Positions 1 to 5,760 of a stretch of 5,853 bases of DNA are shown one piece after another. Position numbers and translations under genes: made by a program. Position 1 is the first letter of the stretch, and each line of letters starts with the position of its first letter. Below the pieces are notes generated by a model. That model saw only the letters and a list, made by a program, of their open reading frames with translations. It did not search any database and was not told the origin of the DNA. Source of the DNA: JBBRLG01 sp038231495 (GTDB lineage: Bacteria; Planctomycetota; Planctomycetia; Gemmatales; Gemmataceae); the NCBI GenBank assembly GCA_038231495.1, contig JBBRLG010000475.1, forward strand, positions 1-5,853, in the 5' to 3' direction.

Positions 1-148
1 ACGCGTCTTCGGCGCGGTTGTGGTCTTTGAGGAGGACCAGGTGGAATTGGTAGAGAGTAACCTCGTAGCGCTCGAACAGGTGATCGAGCGCGCGGGCGTC
101 CCCGGACCGAAAGCGCAACAGCAGTACCGCGTCGGAACTGTCGGGCAT
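1..148 (-). CDS. ECF-type RNA polymerase sigma factor, N-terminal part (cut by window edge)
   Basis: Only the first 49 codons lie in the window; the gene continues past position 1. The visible protein is the beginning of sigma-70 region 2: residues 6-20 read DAVLLLRFRSGDARA, followed by LFERYEVTLYQF and then HNRAEDA. This is the usual ECF pattern of an acidic residue, LL.RFR.GD..AL..LFERY...LY.F and the AEDA block of region 2.2. The family binds core RNA polymerase and directs it to a dedicated promoter set; planctomycetes carry many copies. The start at 148 lies just before the conserved block. An in-frame ATG at 169 would add MRPGCSG and cannot be excluded, since neither start has a strong ribosome binding site. 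Regions 3 and 4 and any C-terminal extension are outside the window, so the subfamily cannot be named. Confidence 0.82.
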   Translation of the reverse strand, partial: MPDSSDAVLLLRFRSGDARALDHLFERYEVTLYQFHLVLLKDHNRAEDA

Positions 149-197
149 TCCGCTACACCCCGGCCTCATAATCAACGATGCACCTGGAACTGCTTTT

Positions 198-226
198 ATT
201 TGAACCGAGAAACGGCCCGGCGTCAA
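198..226 (-). promoter_or_regulatory. Candidate sigma70-like promoter of the sigma-factor gene
   Basis: On the minus strand a TTGACG box (226-221) is followed after exactly 17 bases by TCAAAT (203-198). These match the -35 and -10 consensus at 5/6 and 4/6 positions. Transcription would start near 191, about 20 bases before the ATG at 169 or 40 before the ATG at 148. The assignment rests on pattern and position only. Confidence 0.35.
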
Positions 227-470
227 CCAGAGATAACGTCCCCTGGAATGGCCCCTGGTTTTCGCTTGCAGTGCGTGTGCTCCTGAAATGGACCCCGGCC
301 AACGGTCGTTCAACCGCACGTCAAATCGCCGTTTGTTAATGGTGCAGGTGTGTCCTTGCGTGCCGCTGGCTGTCCGTTGATGCCAAATTGGTTGGCGACA
401 ATCACGGTAGATTCCTGTCAGTGGGAACCGCCGCATTCGGCAGACAGCGCCGCCATTTGACAATTCGCCT

Positions 471-620
471 ATGGGCAGAAAACCGTGGGGCTACCGATGG
501 GTGACATCCTATTATTGCGCCTTGGGCCAATACAGGAAGCGACGCCGAGTCTTTCTTGTCCGAGAGCTGGCAGTCGTCCCAGAATTGCCCGATCGACATG
601 CTGCGAATCCACCATACTGA
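471..620 (+). CDS. Weak small ORF, 49 codons, basic aromatic peptide
   Basis: An ATG at 471 opens 49 codons ending at TGA 618-620, seven bases short of the convergent ATPase stop. The peptide is rich in aromatic and basic residues: GYRWVTSYYCALGQYRKRRR is followed by VFLVRELAVV. The frame is open back to 411. No Shine-Dalgarno sequence precedes the ATG, third-position GC is only moderate for this genome, and I do not recognise the sequence. It could be a chance ORF or a remnant of an older gene. It is reported because it is the most protein-like frame in a gap otherwise without genes. Confidence 0.15.
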   Translation: MGRKPWGYRWVTSYYCALGQYRKRRRVFLVRELAVVPELPDRHAANPPY

Positions 621-626
621 AAAATC

Positions 627-1781
627 TCATTCCCCTTCCGGCCAGTCCCCTGCGGCAGCATCCGCTTCGACGAACCTTCTCTTGTCGAAGCTCTTACGAA
701 AACGAGCATAGGTGTTGGCAGGGTCCAGTTCCAGCACGCGGTCGATTACGCGCAGGGAGCTCTTGTATTCATTCTCCCGCACAAGCGCTATGTGAACTTT
801 TTCCAAGATCTCGATGTCGTCATTGCAGCGCCGTGCGATCTTGTAAAGGCGGCTAATTTCCGCCTGGTGAAGGTCAACGGCATCGTTCTCGTTTAGCGTG
901 AAAGCCCCCGTTGGGTGTCCAAGGAAGCTCAACACCCCAGCGCGATCCGCCAGATTATCCTTGAGGAGCGTCCGCAGAAGGCGTCGATACGCACGAGCCA
1001 ATCTGGTGCGCGGACGGTCGAGCGTGAAAACGCTCTGAGCGAGCAGGTTCAGGTTCTCGTACCGCCGGATCCTACCGGAGAACCATTTGATTTGCAGGCG
1101 CACGAGAAAGGCCTCAAGCTGCCGGCGCAAGATGCGTTGCTCGTCATCCAAGTCCGGCACATTCGCCGCCACGAAATGGAGCTGAATCTTCTTCTTCAGT
1201 CCCTCCGTCTCTTCGCGGCGAATGTCGCGGCAGACGTTTTCCAGGCCGACCAGGTTTTGCTCGTTCGGTGTGAACATCAGCACGACCGAATCCGGCAACT
1301 GGCGCGTGCAGATGCCCAAGACATCGGTGTCGCCGGTGCGCGAGTCGATCAGGACGTAGTCTGGCTTCAACTCCTCTTGCCACCCCAGTTTGGTGTCTTC
1401 AAAAAGTAGAAATCCTTCCTCATCCTTATAGAGCCGTTGCCAGTCGAGATTTGCCAGAGCTGTACGATAGGCCCGGTCGCGCCGCCCGGCCGGCATCACC
1501 CACAGGTGACCGCCCTTCTTGCCGATGGGCTTTGTTTCGTAAAGGTAGTCGAGCAGGTTCGGCACGGCGTTCGATTGCCGATATTCCGTCACATACTCGA
1601 CGATGCCGGGGTGCGGCTTCGGCGGTTGCAGGTGCTTGTATGTCTCCAATCCCGGCGCTTCGAGGTCGAAATCGACCACGAGAACCCTGCGGCCGCGGCG
1701 CACCAACTCCGCGGCCACATTCACCAGAGCCATCGTGCGGCCGACGCCGCCTTTGAACGAGTAAAAAGTGATGACGTACAA
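627..1781 (-). CDS. KGGVGR-motif ParA/MinD-like ATPase with TPR-like C-terminus
   Basis: This is a 384-residue cytoplasmic NTPase of the SIMIBI (ParA/MinD/ArsA-like) class. The deviant Walker A is at residues 9-16 (FKGGVGRT): the signature lysine K10 is kept, but the usual GK of the P-loop is GR, the hallmark of the KGGVGR ATPase family. VVDFDLEAPGL at 35-45 is the Walker A' segment with D37, and YVLIDSRTGDTD at 142-153 is the Walker B region with D146. Residues from about 305 to 365 look like a TPR-type helical hairpin (EYKSSLRVIDRVLELDPANT), a likely protein-interaction part. The start is a TTG at 1781: the frame is closed 12 bases upstream by the antitoxin stop, a GCGAG lies 9 bases upstream, and the next Met (17) would remove the P-loop. 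Third gene of the operon, 12 bp behind the HTH gene. Substrate and partner are unknown; a conflict or signalling role is inferred from the neighbours. Confidence 0.88.
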   Translation of the reverse strand: MYVITFYSFKGGVGRTMALVNVAAELVRRGRRVLVVDFDLEAPGLETYKHLQPPKPHPGIVEYVTEYRQSNAVPNLLDYLYETKPIGKKGGHLWVMPAGRRDRAYRTALANLDWQRLYKDEEGFLLFEDTKLGWQEELKPDYVLIDSRTGDTDVLGICTRQLPDSVVLMFTPNEQNLVGLENVCRDIRREETEGLKKKIQLHFVAANVPDLDDEQRILRRQLEAFLVRLQIKWFSGRIRRYENLNLLAQSVFTLDRPRTRLARAYRRLLRTLLKDNLADRAGVLSFLGHPTGAFTLNENDAVDLHQAEISRLYKIARRCNDDIEILEKVHIALVRENEYKSSLRVIDRVLELDPANTYARFRKSFDKRRFVEADAAAGDWPEGE

Positions 1782-1793
1782 GATTAATCTCGC

Positions 1794-2321
1794 TCAGTTC
1801 CGGTTCAAACTGAATTCCAGGGCAGAGTGCTGTTCCACCGTGACGCGCCGAAATACCCGATTGACAGGGGGTGGGGCAAAGCGCTCTCGCAGCAGCCGCC
1901 GTGCTTCTTCGGACTCGAAGAACAGTCGCAGCAGATTGTCCATCGCCCGCGACTGGATCGCACCGGTTTCCCAGCGCGAGATCGTCTCCTTCGCCACACC
2001 GAGCTGTTCCGCAAGTTGCTGCTGGTTCAAGCCGAGTTCTGAACGATGCTCCTTTATCGCTTGCGAAGTGAGTAGGCCGACGTGAGCCCGGAGGGTATCG
2101 CGGATCCGCTCGTCCTCCTCGGAAGTGAATACCTGGTCGCCGCATTGGCGGCACGTAGGAATCGTCAGATCGGCAATCCGGATTGTGTACGGACGCCCGT
2201 CGTGCTTGACCGTGGTCGTGTACTCTGTCGGCAGGGGGTACACTTCCTTGGCCCTGCATTCGATGCAGCGCCACGGGAAGGGACGGTCCTGTCCGACCGG
2301 CGGTGGAAGTTTCTCAAACAT
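1794..2321 (-). CDS. MqsA/YgiT-type zinc-finger and HTH antitoxin-like regulator
   Basis: A 175-residue protein (counted from ATG 2321) with the two-part layout of MqsA-family antitoxins. The N-terminal half has two CxxC knuckles, C19-C22 (CIEC) and C57-C60 (CRQC), separated by a YgiT-like strand region (TTVKHDGRPYTIRIADLTIP), and probably binds one zinc. Residues 96-120 form an XRE/Cro-type helix-turn-helix (LGLNQQQLAEQLGVAKETIS, then RWETG), continuing into the family-typical QSRAMDNLLRLFF. In MqsA the N-terminal part binds the toxin and the HTH binds the operator, so this is probably a neutralising partner and autorepressor. ATG 2321 is preferred because GGTGAG lies 8 bases upstream and the overlap with the preceding gene is 8 bp; GTG 2330 is the alternative. 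The last ~25 residues, after RERFAPPP, extend beyond the HTH core and have no recognised role. Confidence 0.88.
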   Translation of the reverse strand: MFEKLPPPVGQDRPFPWRCIECRAKEVYPLPTEYTTTVKHDGRPYTIRIADLTIPTCRQCGDQVFTSEEDERIRDTLRAHVGLLTSQAIKEHRSELGLNQQQLAEQLGVAKETISRWETGAIQSRAMDNLLRLFFESEEARRLLRERFAPPPVNRVFRRVTVEQHSALEFSLNRN

Positions 2322-2670
2322 CGTGAACACTCACCACAACAATTGTGGGGTCATCTGGGTCGTTGGCGTCGTCGCACGTCAAAACGGTCTCGAAATAAAT
2401 CCGCCGGCCGCCAATCAGTAGGCGCATGTCGAAGTGAAACTCGTAATGGGAATATTCCGGACGTTGCTCCACCTGTTCGTCGATTACGCCGCCTCGATCG
2501 ACATAGTCGTGTAACTCGCGGCGAATGTCGCGGAGGGAGAGATCAGGCAGTTCTCGCAATAGCCATTCCTCAGCAATTCTCTTGAACCCGACGTATCCGC
2601 GGAAGCTCCAGTTCCGCAAGGCGTTTCGGTAGCAGCGGAGTCTTGTCTCGCGATCGTCGGGAAGCGTCAC
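2314..2670 (-). CDS. Uncharacterised 118-residue protein, candidate toxin partner of the MqsA-like antitoxin
   Basis: First gene of the operon, overlapping the MqsA-like gene. The GTG start at 2670 is supported by GAGGAG six bases upstream. No family is recognised with certainty. The N-terminal half is helical (RCYRNALRNWSFRGYVGFKR; LSLRDIRRELHDYV), and the C-terminal half looks like a small beta-sheet (YEFHFDMRLLIGGRRIYFET, then an acidic DDANDPDDP turn, then TIVVVSVHDV). Small size, alpha-then-beta order and the terminal hydrophobic strand ending in HDV resemble the RelE/MqsR/BrnT group of RNase toxins; E. coli MqsR also has a TVIHDV segment near its end. Position upstream of an MqsA-like gene matches mqsRA order. 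Candidate functional residues are the histidines and arginines around HYEFHF and GGRR, but no catalytic set can be assigned. It could instead be a non-toxic accessory protein. Gene is certain, toxin function inferred. Confidence 0.78.
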   Translation of the reverse strand: MTLPDDRETRLRCYRNALRNWSFRGYVGFKRIAEEWLLRELPDLSLRDIRRELHDYVDRGGVIDEQVEQRPEYSHYEFHFDMRLLIGGRRIYFETVLTCDDANDPDDPTIVVVSVHDV

Positions 2671-2676
2671 CGGCTG

Positions 2677-2682
2677 CTCCTC
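2677..2682 (-). promoter_or_regulatory. Shine-Dalgarno of the first operon gene
   Basis: GAGGAG on the minus strand, six bases before the GTG at 2670. It is the reason for choosing this non-ATG start. Confidence 0.7.
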
Positions 2683-2732
2683 GTCGCGGTCACCGTGCTA
2701 ACAGCATGGGATTTGTCCAATCCACACAAGGT

Positions 2733-2760
2733 ATCTTAGCACTCGATTGCGTTAAGTCAA
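2733..2760 (-). promoter_or_regulatory. Candidate sigma70-like promoter of the three-gene operon
   Basis: Minus strand TTGACT (2760-2755) and TAAGAT (2738-2733) are separated by 16 bases, matching the -35 and -10 consensus at 5/6 and 4/6 positions. The site lies in the most AT-rich part of the window and predicts a leader of roughly 55 bases before the GTG at 2670. A small 5-bp inverted repeat (GGATT-N5-AATCC, 2709-2723) lies just downstream of the predicted start and could be a leader hairpin or half of an operator. Confidence 0.5.
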
Positions 2761-2770
2761 CAGCTGACTT
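2754..2770. promoter_or_regulatory. Putative operator: AAGTCA-N5-TGACTT inverted repeat over the -35 box
   Basis: A perfect 6-bp inverted repeat (AAGTCA 2754-2759, TGACTT 2765-2770) covers the -35 element of the operon promoter. The size and position fit a dimeric HTH repressor that blocks RNA polymerase, most simply the MqsA-like protein encoded second in the operon. The sequence differs from the AACCT/AGGTT palindrome known for E. coli MqsA, as expected for a divergent HTH. Confidence 0.4.
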
Positions 2771-2843
2771 CAAATAAACGAAATAACTGTAGAAGAGTTG
2801 ATTTAGGTCATTCTACGGCGGCCAATTGGGTGCCGTTTTTGCC

Positions 2844-2933
2844 GTCCGTTGTCCGTCGTCCGTCGTCCGTCGTCCGTTGCAAAACCAATCACCAGTCTTT
2901 GCAACGGACAACGGACAACGGACAACGGACAAC
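2844..2933. repeat. Heptamer-repeat hairpin 1 (GTCCGTT/GTCCGTC)
   Basis: The left arm has five head-to-tail heptamers (GTCCGTT, three GTCCGTC, GTCCGTT; 2844-2878) and then GCAAA. The right arm begins TTTGC (2898-2902) and continues with four AACGGAC heptamers (2903-2930) plus AAC. The innermost 12 bases (GTCCGTTGCAAA, 2872-2883) pair perfectly with 2898-2909 around a 14-base loop; the outer heptamers pair with one mismatch each. No T-run follows in either direction in the position expected for an intrinsic terminator. Confidence 0.85.
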
Positions 2934-2935
2934 TA

Positions 2936-3049
2936 AAAAAAAGAGGCCGGCGACGCCTGCTGTTTCGCAAAGCGGCCGTCCAACTCCTTGAGCTTGCGCT
3001 CGATCTGCCCGCGTTCCTCGGCGGTGCTGGCCGGGTCGGCGGTCCGAAG
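2936..3049 (-). pseudogene. Possible C-terminal relic of a lost gene
   Basis: The minus-strand frame ending at TAG 2935-2933 has a protein-like tail: LRTADPASTAEERGQIERKL, then KELDGRFAKQQASPASFF. It has the charge pattern of an amphipathic helix or coiled coil and contrasts with the low-complexity, repeat-derived residues upstream in the same frame, which come from the 56-bp inverted repeat arm. One reading is that a coding gene was cut by the repeat element and only its 3' end survives, with its stop codon formed by the edge of hairpin 1. The family is not recognised, and the stretch may be a chance frame. Confidence 0.3.
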
Positions 3050-3144
3050 GGTTAGTGCCCTAACCGCGAAGCGGTTCAACAACGGAGCCGGGGGTCGCGT
3101 ACTCGCGCACCCCCGGAACCGGACGACCGCCAACTTCTTTTTCT

Positions 3145-3198
3145 ACCCTGAAAGGGTTGAACAATCGCACCCGCGGTGGTGTGCAACCCTTTCAGGGT
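3145..3198. repeat. Nested 15-bp inverted repeat inside the 254-bp element
   Basis: ACCCTGAAAGGGTTG (3145-3159) is exactly complementary to 3184-3198, with a 24-base loop. Each arm is also a self-hairpin of the type CCC-TGAAA-GGG, so the pair can fold either as one long stem or as two short ones. Confidence 0.75.
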
Positions 3199-3213
3199 TG
3201 GCCGTCGCGGGTT

Positions 3214-3279
3214 GCTTTCCGGGGGTGCGCGGGCTGCTTTCCGGGGGTGCGCGGGCTGCTTTCCGGGGGTGCGCGAGTA
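3214..3279. repeat. 22-bp direct tandem repeat, three copies
   Basis: Units start at 3214, 3236 and 3258 with GCTTTCCGGGGGTGCGCG. The first two copies are identical over the 22 bases (ending GGCT). The third diverges after the first 18 bases and runs into the right inverted-repeat arm, suggesting that the arm's inner end was duplicated by slippage. Confidence 0.8.
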
Positions 3280-3415
3280 CGCGACCCCCGGCTCCGTTGT
3301 TGAACCGCTTCGCGGTACGGAAGCGCGCGCTTACAACAGGATGCGCATGGGGCAGGGAGCGGTCGGTGTCGTGCCAATTCAAGGAATGGTCCGTCCTGCG
3401 TAGGTCGTCGCGAAG

Positions 3416-3502
<87 letters not shown>

Positions 3503-3542
3503 TGCGCTCTGCTCGAACGCCAGAAGGCTCGGACGGAGTCCT

Positions 3543-5594
3543 TTACGGGAAAAGGTCATCGTTGCTGGTGGAGGCCTCATTCTTCTTGATGACACTCACG
3601 ATGTCGAAGCTAAACGTCCCGAGGTTGTAGACGCCGCCGCCTACTCCCTTGCCGTCGCGGCCCCCGGCACCCTCCTCACCGCCGACGGCCTTGTTGTGCG
3701 TGACGGCGCTGTCGCTGAGCGTGGCGCTCGAACCGGTCTGAAGGGCGAGGCCGCCTCCCAGCCCGTCGCCGCCGTTGCCGCCGTTGCCGCCGTTGCCGCC
3801 GTTGCCGCCCCGCGCGGTGTTGTGCTGGACGGTGCTGTCGGTCAGCGACAGGGTGGCAGGATCCCGGTAGCCGCTGAACAGCAGGGCGTAGGAGCCGATG
3901 TCAATGCCGCCACCCACGCCGTTGCCGCCGACGGCCCCGGCGCCGCCGTTGCCGCCAACGGCCTTGTTGCCGATGAAGGCCGAGCCGATGACCGAGGCGG
4001 TCGCGGGCCGGCGCGAGCCCGGCTTGGTCGAGTCGTCGAGGCCGCCGCCGCTGCCGATACCGCCGCGGAAGCCACTGCCCCCGCTGCCGCCGCGGGCCGC
4101 GTTGTCGGCAACGGTACTGTCGATCAACGTCAGCGTGCTGCCGTTGTTCTGGATGCCGCCCCCCAGGGCCGAACCGCCGACTCCGACAGTGCTGGAGCCG
4201 CCGCGGGCCACGTTGTCGGTGAGCGTGCTATCGACGATGGTGAGCGTGGAGCTGCGGAGGTTCTCGATGCCGCCGCCCAAGGCGCCGCCGGTGAGCGGTT
4301 GGAGGGCGTTGGGCGTCCCGTTGGCACCCCCGATGGCCTGGTTGCCGGTGAGCGTGCTGTCCAGGATGGTCAAGGTCGCGCCCGCCGCGTTCATGATGCC
4401 GCCGCCCGAGCCTTGGCCGACCGAATCCAAGGTCAGGCCCGTCGCCCCGGCGTCGCCGACGGACCGATTGCCGCGGATCGTCGAGCCGCTAATGGTCATC
4501 GTCGCCGACTGGTTTTCGATGCCGCCGCCGTTCTGCGATTGACCCGCCCCCCCGGCGGCCAGGTTGCCGCTGATCGTGCAATCGAGGACGGTAAACGTAC
4601 TCCCGGCAAAGTTCATAAGCCCGCCGCCGATGCCGAAGTTACCATCGCTTTCGCCGGACTGGTTGTCGGTGACGCGGGAGTTGCTGAGGGTCATGGTGGC
4701 CCCGGTCCCCTCATTGTCGATGGCCCCGCCGTTGCCGGCGACGCCCGCACCCCCGCCGGCCAGGTTGCCGCTGAAGACGGAGTCGGTGACGGTCGCCGTC
4801 GAGGGGTGCGCCGAGTCCAGGCCGGCGTTGTTCTCGATGGCGCCGCCGATCCCGAAGTTACCCGCGCCGCTCCCCAGCGCCTGGTTGTGGAAGAAAGCGC
4901 TGTGGGTCACGGTCAGGGTGGCACCGCAGAAGTTGTCGATGCCGCCGCCGACGCTGCCGCCGAAGAAGGAGCCGCCACCGCCGCCCAGCGCCCGGTTGCC
5001 GCTAAAGGAGCTGGAAACGACGACGGCCTTGCCTTCGTTGAGTAGCCCGCCGCCGAAGACGTCGACCGTGTTGGAGGCGGCGGTCGCCGTGTTGTCATCC
5101 AGCTCGCTGTGCGTGAGGGTCAGGGTGGCCCCGGCTTCGTTGAGGATGCCGCCCCCGCCGAGGCCGCCGACAGTCGCCCCGCGGGCGATCGTCAGGCCGG
5201 CGATGGTCACGGTCGCCCCGTTGCTGATGTCGAAGACCCGGCTGACGGCATGACCGCTGACGCTCAGGTGGTCGGCCCCCGGACCCTCGATGTCCAGGTT
5301 CTTGTTCAGGTTGAGCTGGCCCTGAGTCAGCGCGATCGTCTTGCCGTTCAGGTGGTGGTCGAAGACGATGGTGGACCCCGGACTGGCGGTGGCGATGACC
5401 GCGCGCAGGGTACCGCTCGAGCCGTCATCGGCGGCGCTGGTGACAGTCAGCGTGCTGGGTGTTCAGCGGTCTTCCAACACCTCCAAGTGCGGGAGAGCCG
5501 GCCGGTGGCCGAACGCGGGGCGACGGTTCTTCGGCGAGCGCCGGAATTGGCCTGCGACCACTTGCAACCAACTGAGCATCGAAATGCGCGACAT
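3543..5594 (-). CDS. Right-handed beta-helix surface/secreted protein with N-terminal LEDR motif, interrupted by an in-frame TGA
   Basis: The frame runs from ATG 5594 (AAGGAG seven bases upstream) to TAA 3545-3543: 683 codons, of which codon 44 is TGA. Residues 1-43 are a basic leader ending HLEVLEDR, the LEDR/LEPR-type motif found near the N-terminus of many large exported planctomycete proteins. Residues 45-128 form the usual lead-in (STLTVTSAADDGSSGTLRAV; KNLDIEGPGADHLSVSG). From about 129 there are some 13 degenerate rungs of the type GGGI.N..ATLTI.DSTLTGN.A.GG, typical of parallel beta-helix (pectate-lyase or Pmp-like) folds, and the C-terminus (VYNLGTFSFD; KKNEASTSNDDLFP) looks complete. 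No catalytic residues or transmembrane segment are seen; a structural or adhesive extracellular role is inferred. Translation beginning after the TGA would have to use GTG 5210, losing the leader. The gene is therefore a recent nonsense pseudogene, a readthrough gene or a sequence error. Confidence 0.85.
3768..3809. repeat. 9-bp tandem repeat encoding Gly-Gly-Asn
   Basis: GCCGCCGTT occurs four times in a row (3768-3803) followed by GCCGCC. On the minus strand it encodes the run GGNGGNGGNGGNGG in one of the last turns of the beta-helix protein. Nine-base slippage keeps the frame, so copy number may vary between strains. Confidence 0.85.
5463..5465 (-). other. In-frame TGA at codon 44 of the beta-helix gene
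   Basis: Codons 41-48 read GAA GAC CGC TGA ACA CCC AGC, then ACG (E D R stop T P S T). Related planctomycete proteins have LEDR followed by one residue or a few and then TxxS/TPST, so a sense codon such as TGG, CGA or TGC is expected here, one base away from TGA. Both flanks are in the same frame, so the cause is a substitution rather than a frameshift. Confidence 0.85.
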
Positions 5595-5601
5595 GCTGCA
5601 A

Positions 5602-5607
5602 CTCCTT
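5602..5607 (-). promoter_or_regulatory. Strong Shine-Dalgarno of the beta-helix gene
   Basis: AAGGAG on the minus strand, seven bases before ATG 5594. It fixes the true start upstream of the in-frame TGA and shows that the LEDR leader is the native N-terminus. Confidence 0.75.
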
Positions 5608-5635
5608 CATTGCGGAAAAACGGGAACGCTTCGGC

Positions 5636-5649
5636 GGGGCACACGCCCC
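5636..5649. repeat. Short hairpin in the beta-helix gene leader
   Basis: GGGGC-N4-GCCCC inverted repeat about 40 bases upstream of the ATG. It would form a stable GC stem in the mRNA leader; a role in translation or stability is only inferred. Confidence 0.4.
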
Positions 5650-5708
5650 ACCGACAGACACACGGACGGACAGCCCTTCTCTGAACGGTTGAGGGTTAGC
5701 CGTCTCGT

Positions 5709-5722
5709 AGCCGCAAGCGGCT
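5709..5722. repeat. Perfect 14-bp palindrome AGCCGCAAGCGGCT
   Basis: The two halves AGCCGC and GCGGCT surround AA (TT on the other strand). It lies in the leader or promoter region of the beta-helix gene and is similar in style to the AACCGC-GAA-GCGGTT palindrome at 3062-3076, suggesting a shared class of short intergenic palindromes. Confidence 0.45.
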
Positions 5723-5760
5723 GGCGTGGACTGGAAAAACCCCCAGACACAAAAACGCAC

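Larger units (their letters stand above)
149..626. other. Intergenic region between the sigma-factor gene and the ATPase gene
   Basis: These 478 bases hold the candidate sigma-factor promoter (198-226) and one weak small ORF (471-620, plus strand). I see no convincing gene, RNA, repeat or strong hairpin with a U-tract. Downstream of the ATPase stop codon there is a short T-run on the minus strand but no stable stem before it, so no intrinsic terminator can be placed. Confidence 0.5.
3063..3316. repeat. 254-bp element with 56-bp perfect inverted terminal repeats
   Basis: Positions 3063-3118 are the exact reverse complement of 3261-3316. Each arm holds a small palindrome at its outer end (ACCGC-GAA-GCGGT on the left) and a CCGGGGGT...ACCCCCGG near-palindrome at its inner end. 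Between the arms are a second 15-bp inverted repeat and a 22-bp tandem repeat. There is no transposase, and no clear target-site duplication is visible at the outer ends (CCCTA at 3057-3061 against ACGGA at 3317-3321). It could be a MITE-like non-autonomous element, a structured RNA or a recombination-derived duplication. Confidence 0.8.

Noticed and set aside
20..286. Plus-strand 88-codon open frame at the left edge
   Set aside because: It is antisense to the sigma-factor region 2 sequence, which is clearly recognisable on the minus strand.
402..599. Minus-strand 65-codon frame downstream of the ATPase gene
   Set aside because: It has no ribosome binding site, no recognisable motif and a composition unlike the neighbouring genes.
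1426..2274. Minus-strand open frame of 282 codons across the antitoxin and ATPase genes
   Set aside because: It is a different frame over two genes with strong motif support, and its product is Arg/Ala/Gly-rich without any recognisable pattern.
3214..3279. CRISPR-like array
   Set aside because: The 22-bp units are directly adjacent with no unique spacers, and no cas genes are visible.
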